Source of the DNA: an uncultured Clostridia bacterium
GTDB taxonomy: Bacteria; Bacillota; Clostridia; TANB77; CAG-508
Reading direction: 5' to 3'
Assembly (NCBI GenBank): GCA_947623615.1
Contig: CANQHH010000040.1
Span: forward strand, 1-9,501
Length of the DNA stretch: 9,501 bases
This document shows, piece by piece, positions 1 through 7,274 of the stretch. Position 1 is the first letter of the stretch, and every line of letters begins with the position of its first letter. The notes beneath the pieces are model-generated. The model was given only the letters and a program-made list of their open reading frames with translations. It was not told the origin of the DNA and did not search any database. A program made the position numbers and the translations under genes.

Positions 1-1391
1 AAATATATTATCATGCTACAACTTCTTATATTTTTATTTTCTTCATTTTCCTCTATTTCTTCAATAATATTAATATCTGTATTTCTTGAAGCACTTGTCG
101 TAAAAATTAAATCTATATTAATATCTATATTTTCATCAGATGTAACCACGAAATTTTTCATTCCTACTTCTACAGATGTATCTATGTTATAATTTGTAGA
201 AATTCCATTAAAATCCACATTAAAATTAAAAGGTAAATTCACCATTTTACTGTCTAGACCCGTATTGTTGGCTGTTGCATATAAAAAATTTAGTTTAATT
301 TCTCCTTCATATAATATTCTATCATTTAATATTGTTTGTTTTAATATCTCTGTCTCCACATTTACATCATATATTTTGTTTCCCTGTATATTGGCAATTT
401 GCCTACTTTCTCTGACATTATAAGTATTATTTACAACTTCTTTTTTATGCATAACTCTAATTTGCTTTTGCGTAAAATTCAAATTCATTGTAGGACTGTA
501 AAGATCTTGAATTAACTGTATTTCTTGATTTTTATATACCTGACAAAATACCTCTATTTCTGCCTCAATATATATAGAATGTTCCTCTACACTATTCGGC
601 TTTACTAGCAGATTTTTTAATTCATATTTAACATCACATATATTATCTTCTTCAATATCTTGTATATCTATAAATCCCATTACAGGTATGGTATTTTCTA
701 TCAAATTAATTCTATTATCATCAGTTAAATATAATATTTTCACACTAACATCTGCTTTTACAAGTATTTTATTATAACTTATTTTTGTATCTTTATTTAT
801 AAATTTTATATCTACTTTCATTACTTCTGCTAAATTATCTATATTATCTAAAACTAACGTATCTTTAGCATATACCTTTGTTGCTCCGCTTCCCATAAGC
901 GAATTTATACTTAAATCCTTATTTAATGTTTGTATATCTTTTAATTTTATACTATTTATAATATCTACATTTTCATTTGAACTCACCTTTACCTCTATAT
1001 CTAAAATAGCTTTTATATTTATTTTTCGTCCATTTAAAACTTTACACTCTATACTTTTTAATGTAACATTAGTTTCCAAAGTCATGCCTGGTTTAGCTTT
1101 ATCTGCATCTATTATTTGAGTAAAATCTATATTACTATTAAAACCTCTTATATTTCCATTCTCATCATCTGCTAAATACATTATATAAGTGTCTACACTA
1201 CCATCTATTCTTATCTTTCCTTCTAAAATTTCTTTTTTATATGTGCATACTGTACCACTTGTACTTATTGCACTTAGGATATCTGGCTTTATATCAGGAA
1301 TTATACTATCTCCTTCTACAATAACACTTTCATTTTTTTGTTCAATTATTTGGTTGATACATACACTATCTTTAGTCGTTTCAACAGCCAT
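1..1391 (-). CDS. sipL: SipL-like SPOCS-domain spore coat morphogenetic protein (3' end off window)
   Basis: The minus frame is open from ATG at 1391 to the left edge, giving 463 codons without a stop. The start follows a strong Shine-Dalgarno (AAGGAGGGG, about 1397-1405). The N-terminus has the DUF3794/SPOCS pattern (VEGDSIIPDIKPDIL near residue 30, then DGSVDTYIMYLADDENG), and related strand-rich modules recur later (ILYLTDDN near 225, LNFLYATANN near 390). In C. difficile, SipL binds SpoIVA and links the coat to the outer forespore membrane, using a C-terminal LysM domain. Here the visible end (RSCSMIIYF) is where such a LysM would begin, so it should lie just outside the window. The neighbours veg and yabG have the C. 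difficile order, which supports orthology. Family assignment is firm; the exact symbol is less so. Confidence 0.85.
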   Translation of the reverse strand, partial: MAVETTKDSVCINQIIEQKNESVIVEGDSIIPDIKPDILSAISTSGTVCTYKKEILEGKIRIDGSVDTYIMYLADDENGNIRGFNSNIDFTQIIDADKAKPGMTLETNVTLKSIECKVLNGRKINIKAILDIEVKVSSNENVDIINSIKLKDIQTLNKDLSINSLMGSGATKVYAKDTLVLDNIDNLAEVMKVDIKFINKDTKISYNKILVKADVSVKILYLTDDNRINLIENTIPVMGFIDIQDIEEDNICDVKYELKNLLVKPNSVEEHSIYIEAEIEVFCQVYKNQEIQLIQDLYSPTMNLNFTQKQIRVMHKKEVVNNTYNVRESRQIANIQGNKIYDVNVETEILKQTILNDRILYEGEIKLNFLYATANNTGLDSKMVNLPFNFNVDFNGISTNYNIDTSVEVGMKNFVVTSDENIDINIDLIFTTSASRNTDINIIEEIEENEENKNIRSCSMIIY

Positions 1392-1441
1392 ATTAAACCC
1401 CTCCTTAAATTTTTAGATATTAATTTATATTTAGGGGCAAC

Positions 1442-1465
1442 AAAAAAAATTCCTATATATAGGAA
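1442..1465 (-). terminator. Rho-independent terminator after veg
   Basis: The palindrome AATTCCTATATATAGGAATT follows the veg stop codon directly. Reading on the minus strand it runs into a T tract (complement of the A run at 1442-1449). The stem is short and AT-rich, so readthrough into the sipL-like gene is possible. No convincing separate promoter is visible in the 50 bases before sipL. The plus strand also has a T run, so the site is nearly symmetric. Confidence 0.65.
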
Positions 1466-1471
1466 TTTTTT

Positions 1472-1762
1472 CTATATTCTTTTTCTTTTTACTTCTGAAA
1501 TTGGTGGTATAAGTGGGCTATACCCCTGACCATCAAATACATCTACTTCTACAGTTCTTGTAAGGATATCTGTGTAACTATAAGTTACACTACTTTCATC
1601 TTTCTCATATCTAATCACAAAAAGATTAGGATATGCTTTTTCTATTATAGCCTCTTTTTCAAACGATTTACTTCTTCCCAAAGAACCTTTTATTATTATT
1701 TTCTGTCCGATCTTTTGATTGATGTCTGTTTTTAAATTTAGTATATCATCTTGAAGAATCAT
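1472..1762 (-). CDS. veg: Veg family protein
   Basis: This encodes a 96-aa protein of the Veg (DUF1021) family; the B. subtilis member is 86 aa. Family marks are INQKIGQKIIIKGSLGRSKS (residues 15-34), where Bacillus has LGKRLTLKANGGRRK, followed by AYPNLFVIRYEKDE and TYSYTDILTRTVEVDVFDG. The fold is a small SH3-like beta barrel. B. subtilis Veg has been linked to biofilm gene control through SinR; whether that holds in Clostridia is unknown. ATG at 1762 follows AGGTGA with 8 nt spacing. It lies between yabG and sipL, as in C. difficile, and has its own strong promoter, so it need not depend on the interrupted yabG upstream. The basic C-terminus (EVKRKRI) extends past the Bacillus protein. Confidence 0.9.
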   Translation of the reverse strand: MILQDDILNLKTDINQKIGQKIIIKGSLGRSKSFEKEAIIEKAYPNLFVIRYEKDESSVTYSYTDILTRTVEVDVFDGQGYSPLIPPISEVKRKRI

Positions 1763-1795
1763 TTATAAAATCACCTACTTCGCTAATATGTCTAA

Positions 1796-1824
1796 ATTAT
1801 ATCATAGTAGTATTTCAAAGTCAA
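1796..1824 (-). promoter_or_regulatory. Strong sigma-A promoter of veg
   Basis: On the minus strand the -35 is TTGACT (1824-1819), the spacer is exactly 17 nt, and the -10 is a perfect TATAAT (1801-1796) with an extended TG (TGATATAAT). The veg promoter of B. subtilis is a classic strong vegetative promoter, so this fits the family. Transcription would begin about 25-30 nt upstream of the veg ATG. Confidence 0.85.
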
Positions 1825-1894
1825 AAAAAGTCAATTAGTGTCGATTTTTCGTAGTCCACTTATACCAGTATATTCAGCCATTTTTTGTTTGTTT

Positions 1895-1933
1895 GTTACA
1901 TTTTTGTTACATTTTCGTTACATATATATTACA
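1895..1933 (-). repeat. Four TGTAAC/T direct repeats at 11-bp steps
   Basis: On the plus strand GTTACA occurs at 1895, 1906 and 1917, and ATTACA at 1928. The step is exactly 11 bp, about one helical turn, with A/T filler between. On the transcribed strand this reads TGTAAT-TGTAAC-TGTAAC-TGTAAC. The array fills the space just after the yabG stop codon and about 70-110 bp upstream of the veg -35. Equal phasing on one DNA face could suit a protein array or intrinsic curvature. No known operator is recognised. Confidence 0.6.
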
Positions 1934-2453
1934 TTATATTAAAAGTATCTTTTTTTTACCATTTGCACCTATTCCATTTACCCCTCTTTCTCCATCTCTT
2001 AGCTCATCTTCTATGTCCCTTATTGTTATATATTTATTAAAATCTGTAGTTGCAACTCTTTCTGCAACAATTAATGGGTCTATGAAGTCTATTAATATTC
2101 TTGCAGGTGACGAAGCAAAATTCGCACCTGCTTTTATTAGTTCCTCATAATAACTTTGACAAGCTCCAGCAAATATTACTAAATCTTTTTTCAAGTTTTT
2201 ATTTGCTCTAGCTTGCTTTACTGTATCTATAAAATACTTTGAATTTCTATAATTGTATATGTCATTATATCTTGTTCCATTTTTTATCATTCCATCATGC
2301 CCAGTTATTACTAAAATATCAGGTTTAAATCTATCTAGTAAATTTGATACAAGGCTTGCTTGTCTATTTTCTGCAATATTTTTTACAAATGCTTTTAATC
2401 CCATTTTTTTATAAAACATACTTGATTTTTCGCTATATCTTCTATCTCCATCT
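1934..2453 (-). CDS. yabG: YabG sporulation protease, 3' segment of the split gene
   Basis: This segment encodes residues 99-270 of YabG, the protease that trims coat and cortex-related proteins late in sporulation (in C. difficile also SpoIVA and the CspBA/SleC precursors). Visible family motifs are DGDRRYSEKS at the junction, KPDILVITGHDG (His150 of the joined protein), YRNSKYFIDTV, LVIFAGACQS (Cys196) and AGANFASSPAR. The His-to-Cys spacing of 46 matches the catalytic pair I recall for C. difficile YabG (His161/Cys207). The segment has no start of its own: the frame opens after TGA at 2464, which is the recombinase stop codon, and ATG 2419 has no clear Shine-Dalgarno. It is therefore the displaced 3' exon-like half of the gene whose 5' half lies at 7550-7853. 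Without excision it should be silent. Confidence 0.93.
2443..2453 (-). other. Attachment core at the recombinase end of the element
   Basis: The minus-strand core AGATGGAGATA is followed by yabG codons RRYSEKS and preceded by CAATCACC and the recombinase stop codon. It is identical to 7550-7560. The first D codon of the DGD motif contains the likely crossover dinucleotide GA. The adjacent element-side arm is 2462-2476. Confidence 0.88.
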
Positions 2454-2461
2454 GGTGATTG

Positions 2462-4066
2462 TCATTTAATACACCTTTTTTCTTTGCAATCCAGTTGTAA
2501 CTTATAATTCGGCATAATTTCAAAATTAAACCTTATATCAATACTTCTGTCTTTATTAAAGACTATTTCTTTTATTAAATCTTTGAACACATATTTATAA
2601 ATATTTTCTTCTGTCATCATCTCGCTGTATTTTCTTTCTAATTCTTCTCTCTTTAATGTAATATTTCTTTGTTCAATTAGTTGTTCTAATTCTTTTTTTA
2701 AGGATTCTCTTTTTTTATTTTCTAATTCTTTTAGTTTTAGGAACTCCTCTAAACTTATTTCATTTTTTGTTTTCTTAATATATAAATTTCTAACTTTGTT
2801 ATTGTAGCTTTTATTGGTAGATTCAATACTCATTATTTTGTTTCTTAATTCATCTTTCTTTGAAATGTTTTCATATACCTTGTCCAGAATCTTCTTTCTA
2901 TTAGCAAAGTGGTCAATAATATCTTTTAATGAATTATAGACTATTTTTTGTAAAATTTCATCTGAAATTTTTTTATTGTTCTTGCAACCATTATATTTTT
3001 TTCCTTTATTCTTGCAGAAGAAATTATAATGAATATTTCCAGATTCACGAAGTCTTCCAGTAATACTCATTTTTTCTCCACATTCTCCACATATCACTAA
3101 TCCATTCAAAATTCCATTATATCCTTTTATTCTATTTTCTTTTCTTTTTATTTGTTTTATTTTAGAATTAGCCTCATCGAAAAGATATTGTGATATTATT
3201 GCTGGATGTGTTTTTTCCATTATTTCTCTATCTCTAATTGCAATATGATTTCTTTTAGATTGCTTATAGTTAGGCTTTATAGATTTTCTAATCACATTAT
3301 CTCCTGTATATGTACGGTTTCTAATTATTCTATAAATTATTTTATCAGACCATTCATCAAAATAATTTTTATTTCTTGACTTTGTCATCTTTAAATACTG
3401 CATAGGAGATAATATTCCTTCTTCGTTTAGTCTATTTGCTACATCTTTTCTGGTTTTTCCACTTGCGATTTCCTCAAATATTCTTTTTACAATTTTTGAA
3501 GCAGTTTCATCTATCTTTAAGGTTATCTTATCATTTGAATATTCTTTTATATATCCATAAGGTGCAATAAATCCCATATAATAACCTTTTTGTGTTTTCA
3601 TTCTTTTAATTTCTTTTATTTTTACAGATGCGTCTTTAATATATCTATCATTCATTATGGACTTAAATCCTATCATAATATCATTATACATTGTGTCTGG
3701 ACTATTACTATCGTAATTCTCATTTATAGCAATATACCTTATATTATTCTCTGGAAAAAATTTAAGTATATAAAAGCCTGTTTCTACATATTCTCTCCCT
3801 AATCTTGAAAAGTCTTTTGTTATTATAGTACTTATTTTATTTTGCTTTATATCTTCTAGCATTTCTTCAAATGCAGGTCTATTGTAATTTATACCAGTAT
3901 AACCATCATCAATATAATTTTTACTTATTATTAGTCCAATATTTTTTGCATAATTTTCTATATATGAAATTTGATTTGTTATACTTTTAGACATAGCCTC
4001 TTTATCTTTTTTGTAATCTTCTTCTGATAACCTTATATACGAGCAAACTATTTTTTCTTGTATCAT
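2462..4066 (-). CDS. Large serine recombinase (second of tandem pair)
   Basis: This is a 534-aa large serine recombinase with all domains present. The resolvase domain (about 1-155) has nucleophile Ser14 in YIRLSEED and the arginine motif SRLGRE (87-92). A recombinase domain follows (about 165-300), then a zinc ribbon (about 320-365; Cys326, 329, 351 and 361) and a long coiled coil (about 395-475). The frame can open at 4081, but that ATG lies inside the preceding recombinase gene and its codons form the Shine-Dalgarno GGAGGAG. ATG at 4066 is 6 nt downstream of that site and 1 nt after the preceding TAG, so I choose it. Its stop codon and last codons form part of an attachment-site arm. Similarity to its partner suggests an old duplication, perhaps with CcrA/CcrB-like shared work. 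No catalytic residue is missing. Confidence 0.93.
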   Translation of the reverse strand: MIQEKIVCSYIRLSEEDYKKDKEAMSKSITNQISYIENYAKNIGLIISKNYIDDGYTGINYNRPAFEEMLEDIKQNKISTIITKDFSRLGREYVETGFYILKFFPENNIRYIAINENYDSNSPDTMYNDIMIGFKSIMNDRYIKDASVKIKEIKRMKTQKGYYMGFIAPYGYIKEYSNDKITLKIDETASKIVKRIFEEIASGKTRKDVANRLNEEGILSPMQYLKMTKSRNKNYFDEWSDKIIYRIIRNRTYTGDNVIRKSIKPNYKQSKRNHIAIRDREIMEKTHPAIISQYLFDEANSKIKQIKRKENRIKGYNGILNGLVICGECGEKMSITGRLRESGNIHYNFFCKNKGKKYNGCKNNKKISDEILQKIVYNSLKDIIDHFANRKKILDKVYENISKKDELRNKIMSIESTNKSYNNKVRNLYIKKTKNEISLEEFLKLKELENKKRESLKKELEQLIEQRNITLKREELERKYSEMMTEENIYKYVFKDLIKEIVFNKDRSIDIRFNFEIMPNYKLQLDCKEKRCIK

Positions 4067-4067
4067 T

Positions 4068-5684
4068 CTATACTCCTCCATTTATATTAAAATTAAAATA
4101 TATTTTTACATTTTTGTTTTTATCTATTTCAATTTTTTTTATAAGTTCACTTATTAATTCTTTATCAGGTTTTTCTAAATGTATAAATTTATCAATTAGC
4201 ATTTGCTTATAGTTATCATTTTCTCTTTTATTCTCGCAATTTAATAACATTACTTCAATGTCTTTTACTTTTTTTAGGTATCTTTTCTTATCATTATCTA
4301 AACTAGATTTTATTTTATAAAAGTCATCACTTGTTAAAATTCCTTTTGCCCTGTCCTTATATAAATCACTAGTCGCCTTTTCTATTACTTCAATTTTATT
4401 TTTATATGTACTTAATTCTCTCTCGAATTCTTTAATACTACTTGTATTGCTACTCTTTGAGTTGTATTTACTTTCAAGTTCATCTCTTTTTGAATGACTT
4501 GATATCATTTTTCTTAATTTCTTTATAACTATTTCATTTAGTTTTTCTTCTTGAAAATAGTGTAAAGAACAATTCCCGTTTCTATAGTCCACATTTGTTT
4601 TACAGCAAAAATATGGCTTATCTACATAAGGTTTCTTTTTATTTTTCTTATAACTTTTTCTCACTGTCATTTTCGCACCACATTCAGAACAATATACAAG
4701 ACCTTTTAACAAATAATCATATTTCTTTTTACCTACACCTGATTTAATCTTTTTTATATTTTGAACTTGATTAAATATTTCCTTACTTATTATTGGCTCG
4801 TGCATATTTTCTGAAATAATCCATTCTTCTTTTGGTAATTTTATTTTTTTCTTTGACTTATAATTTACTTTATCAAATTTTCTTTGAATAATATTACCAA
4901 TATAAACCTCATTATTTAATATGTGATTTACTGAAGATATTTTCCATAGATTCGTCGTATATGTTTTTTTAATATTTTTATTATTATAAACACTTGGTGG
5001 TTCTATTCCCTCATCTGTTAAAGTTCTTGCTATCATTGAGGCTGTCATTCCTTTTAATCTCATATTAAATATTCTTCTTACTATACTAGCTGAATATTCA
5101 TCAATAATAAATTTATATTTATTATTATCATCTCTTTTATATCCATAAGAAACTGTACTTCCCACAAATAATCCCTGTTTCATTTTATTTTGTCTTATAC
5201 TTTTTATTTTTCTCGATGTATCTTTTAAATACATATCATTGATTACTGTTTGAAAAGGAATTATATCTTCAACTCCGTTTGGCTTTTCTGTATCAAAGTT
5301 CTCCAGTATCGCAATATACCTTATATTATTTTCTGGAAAGAATTTAAACATATAATGACCAGTTTCTATAAAATCTCTCCCTAATCTTGATGTATCTTTT
5401 GTTATAACAGTATTTATAACTCCCAATTCTATGTCTTTTATTAATCTTTTAAAATTAGGTCTATCAAAATTGCTACCAGTATATCCATCATCTACATAAT
5501 AATCATAGATAAACATTCCATTTTTTTCTGCATATTCCTTTATGTATTCTCTTTGATTTGTAATACTTTCACTTTCTTTATTTGTTCCTTCATCTTCTTT
5601 TGATAATCTTATATATGCCCCTACTTTACAGGTTTTAGTTAAGTAACCGTTCCAAAAATATTCCTCCTCTCCTTTCGGTAACAC
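4068..5684 (-). CDS. Large serine recombinase (first of tandem pair)
   Basis: This is a 538-aa large serine recombinase. The resolvase domain spans about 20-165, with nucleophile Ser28 in AYIRLSKED and SRLGRD at 99-104. The recombinase domain (about 170-310) contains TARTLTDEGIEPP-type residues. A zinc ribbon follows (about 325-375; Cys332, 335, 361 and 372), then a coiled coil (about 395-490). Such enzymes cut and rejoin attP and attB through a covalent phosphoserine. The start is uncertain. GTG 5684 directly follows an in-frame TAA and has a poor Shine-Dalgarno. The strong site GGAGAGGAGG (5672-5663) lies inside the frame and serves a TTG (5655) in another frame. No other in-frame start precedes the catalytic domain. 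The gene probably forms an operon with the 45-aa ORF upstream and the second recombinase 1 nt downstream. Confidence 0.92.
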   Translation of the reverse strand: MLPKGEEEYFWNGYLTKTCKVGAYIRLSKEDEGTNKESESITNQREYIKEYAEKNGMFIYDYYVDDGYTGSNFDRPNFKRLIKDIELGVINTVITKDTSRLGRDFIETGHYMFKFFPENNIRYIAILENFDTEKPNGVEDIIPFQTVINDMYLKDTSRKIKSIRQNKMKQGLFVGSTVSYGYKRDDNNKYKFIIDEYSASIVRRIFNMRLKGMTASMIARTLTDEGIEPPSVYNNKNIKKTYTTNLWKISSVNHILNNEVYIGNIIQRKFDKVNYKSKKKIKLPKEEWIISENMHEPIISKEIFNQVQNIKKIKSGVGKKKYDYLLKGLVYCSECGAKMTVRKSYKKNKKKPYVDKPYFCCKTNVDYRNGNCSLHYFQEEKLNEIVIKKLRKMISSHSKRDELESKYNSKSSNTSSIKEFERELSTYKNKIEVIEKATSDLYKDRAKGILTSDDFYKIKSSLDNDKKRYLKKVKDIEVMLLNCENKRENDNYKQMLIDKFIHLEKPDKELISELIKKIEIDKNKNVKIYFNFNINGGV

Positions 5685-5731
5685 TTAACCACATATATAT
5701 AATCTTCTTAAGTCTAACCCAGCTAAGTGTT
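5680..5731 (-). promoter_or_regulatory. Possible RNA stem covering the recombinase GTG start
   Basis: The minus strand has AACACTTA (5731-5724) and TAAGTGTT (5687-5680), a perfect 8-bp inverted repeat 36 nt apart. The first arm contains the stop region of the 45-aa ORF. The second contains the GTG start of the first recombinase. Translation through the small ORF could open the stem, giving coupling. This is inferred from sequence pairing only. Confidence 0.35.
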
Positions 5732-5860
5732 TGTTAAAATATTTCTATCTAAATAAGATTCAAAGATCTTTATTATCTTAGTATCTAAATCTTCTTGTTT
5801 TGTATCAAAATAACAAGTTACTTTTTCCGTATTTTTTTCATTATCATTTTTACATTCCAT
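5723..5860 (-). CDS. 45-aa small protein upstream of the recombinases
   Basis: ATG at 5860 follows a near-perfect Shine-Dalgarno (AGGAGG, 5873-5868) with 7 nt spacing, so the ORF is very likely translated. It ends at TAG 5725-5723, 38 nt before the recombinase GTG. The protein is charged, starts MECKNDNEKN, then KVTCYFDTKQEDLD and an amphipathic helix-like end (KIIKIFESYLDRNIL). No signal peptide or membrane segment is visible. I do not recognise a family with certainty. Its place as first gene of the recombinase operon suggests a partner of the recombinases, possibly a directionality factor, but no motif shows this. It lies just after the terminator of the cargo gene, so it starts a new transcription unit. 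Confidence 0.72.
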   Translation of the reverse strand: MECKNDNEKNTEKVTCYFDTKQEDLDTKIIKIFESYLDRNILTNT

Positions 5861-5907
5861 AGTTTTTCCTCCTATTCAAATTTATGAATTTTTAATGCTT
5901 TTATTAC

Positions 5908-5937
5908 AAAAAAAGATAGACTTTCTAATCTATCTTT
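5908..5937 (-). terminator. Rho-independent terminator between cargo gene and recombinase operon
   Basis: On the minus strand a 9-bp stem AAAGATAGA/TCTATCTTT (5937-5929 and 5920-5912) with a short loop runs into a T tract (5914-5908). It would stop transcripts from the pilin-like gene and separate them from the 45-aa ORF and recombinases. Confidence 0.75.
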
Positions 5938-5957
5938 AAATTTTCTTATTTTTTACT

Positions 5958-6023
5958 CTATATGTATGTATCCCTTATTTTATCTTTTACATTTTTAACT
6001 GCTTGTTGTGGTGTATAAAGAAC
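5958..6023 (-). other. Short coding-like fragment, possibly a gene remnant
   Basis: Between the cargo gene and its terminator, one minus frame reads VLYTPQQAVKNVKDKIRDTY and ends at TAG 5960-5958. It has no start codon or Shine-Dalgarno, because stops lie just upstream. The residue mix looks protein-like, so it may be the tail of a lost gene. I do not recognise it, and it could be chance. Confidence 0.25.
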
Positions 6024-6047
6024 CTTTTATTTTTACTTTATACCTAC

Positions 6048-7122
6048 TTAATCTGGATTATCTGGAGAAGTTGGGTCTAGAGCTGGTGCTATTGTCAAAA
6101 TCCCAGATACGGTACTTACATCGTAATTAGAATAATATCCCTTATTACCATCTTTAATATCTGTCACTTTAACGTAAATCCTGTAATCTCCGTATTTTTT
6201 CACCTTCACTTCTTGAGAATTTCAAACTAACCTCGTCATCTCCCTTCAATCCTACGATAGTCGCAGTGAATTCTGGATCGTCAGCCCCTTGTACTTTAGT
6301 TGCATTATTAGCATATATAGTTAATTCTGCCGGATATATGCTATAATACTTTTTAACCTTTCCTTCATAATCACCTATTCCTGTAATTGTTACAGTTATA
6401 AATTCTGCATCAATAAAATCTTTTGTATTATAATTTACCTTATAATCTCTATCTTTTTTTAATATTTCATTTGTTTTCCCATCTTTTACTACTGGTTCCC
6501 ATTTATGTTCTGTTTTATCATATTCATAATCTTCTGGTTCATCTACACTAAATGATTTTAACATAGGTTCATTTCCTTCTAGGTCAGCAAGTTCAGGTGT
6601 TTCCTGCTCTCCTAATTTTCCTAACTCTCTATTTCCACTTTCACCATAATATTTTACTCTATATTGGGTTTCGTCTTCATCTGCTAATTTTATTTTTCCT
6701 ACTACTGACGCTAACTTTGTTGTTTTCGCTGTTTCTTCAGTTATCTCTTCTAACTTATATACATCATTTCTCCCATCTGTTCCATTTCCTAATGATGCTT
6801 TTTTTCCTAGTAGATTCTCCGTATTTATTACATATCCTGCATCTATTTTTTCTAATCCTATTATTTGCTTTTCTTGTAAATATTCAATAAATCCTACTTT
6901 TTTCTTGGATCTATCTATACAAAATGCTGAATACTCCATATCCATGGCTTCCCACACAGAATGATGTACATGATCTATTTTTGTTCTCTCTGTTGAATTT
7001 ATAATTCCATTTTTCCCAAATGCTATATTGATAGTTATCAATGATAAAATTACCAGTATTGATATCGTTACTACTAGTGCTACTAAAGTTATTCCTGATG
7101 TTTCTCTTTGAACTTTTTTCAA
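6048..7122 (-). pseudogene. Pilin-like protein with MBG-type domain, frameshifted
   Basis: The protein has a type IV pilin-like N-terminus: a short basic leader, Gly10, then a hydrophobic helix (ITLVALVVTISILVILSL). The usual Glu at +5 of mature pilins is Ala here, a form I recall from Clostridia. A charged middle follows. From about residue 195 come beta-rich repeats of MBG type (ITGIGDYEGKVKKYYSIYP, then AELTIYANNATKV). The reading frame breaks at an A6 run (plus 6195-6200) and stops at 6169. Dropping one A continues with YGDYRIYVKVTDI and SGILTIAPALDP to TAA at 6048, about 357 aa. TTG at 7122 follows GGGAGAG with 7 nt spacing. It would be a membrane-anchored or exported surface protein. 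It is probably element cargo. A sequencing error or slippage at the homopolymer is possible. Confidence 0.75.
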
Positions 7123-7157
7123 TCGTTTTCTCTCCCTTCTTGTTTATTTTTTTATCC

Positions 7158-7248
7158 AAATTAATATAAATTATTTATTTCGTTCCTTGCTGTCGGCTTT
7201 ATCAAGCCTCCAAACTGCGCGTCGCTCCATAAATAATTATATTAATTT
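7158..7248. repeat. Palindromic MITE/REP-like element with GC-rich centre
   Basis: The arms 7158-7178 (AAATTAATATAAATTATTTAT) and 7229-7248 are inverted copies differing by one extra A. They enclose 50 nt that are much richer in GC than the surroundings. On the minus strand the centre begins GGAGCGACGCGC and holds the hairpin GGCTT-GATA-AAGCC. The layout suits a small non-autonomous palindromic repeat or a structured RNA just upstream of the pilin-like gene. It is not a tRNA and I cannot name a family. Confidence 0.6.
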
Positions 7249-7274
7249 TACCTAAAACAAAACACAGGCTACTT

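Noticed and set aside
1189..1529. Plus-strand reading frames across the start of the sipL-like gene and the end of veg
   Set aside because: They are antisense shadows of well-supported minus-strand genes and have hydrophobic, low-complexity translations.
1893..2150. Plus-strand 85-codon frame over the yabG 3' end
   Set aside because: It is antisense to clear YabG family sequence and lacks a good ribosome site.
3590..3802. Plus-strand 70-codon frame in the second recombinase
   Set aside because: It is a shadow of the resolvase domain on the other strand.
5635..5655. A prfB-like programmed +1 frameshift at the recombinase leader
   Set aside because: The site AAC-TAA-A lacks the CUU-UGA slippery pair and the 3-nt Shine-Dalgarno spacing; kept only as one option in the start-site finding.
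5879..5886. CATAAATT as a sigma-E -10 for the recombinase operon
   Set aside because: It would start the transcript within the Shine-Dalgarno of the 45-aa ORF, leaving no usable leader, and there is no matching -35.
6597..7159. Plus-strand 97-codon and minus-strand 82-codon frames over the pilin-like gene
   Set aside because: They are alternative-frame readings of the pilin-like gene; the Phe/Leu-rich composition is typical of AT-rich antisense.
7158..7248. tRNA or riboswitch in the GC-rich island
   Set aside because: There is no cloverleaf, T-loop or CCA-adjacent pattern, and no riboswitch core that I recognise.
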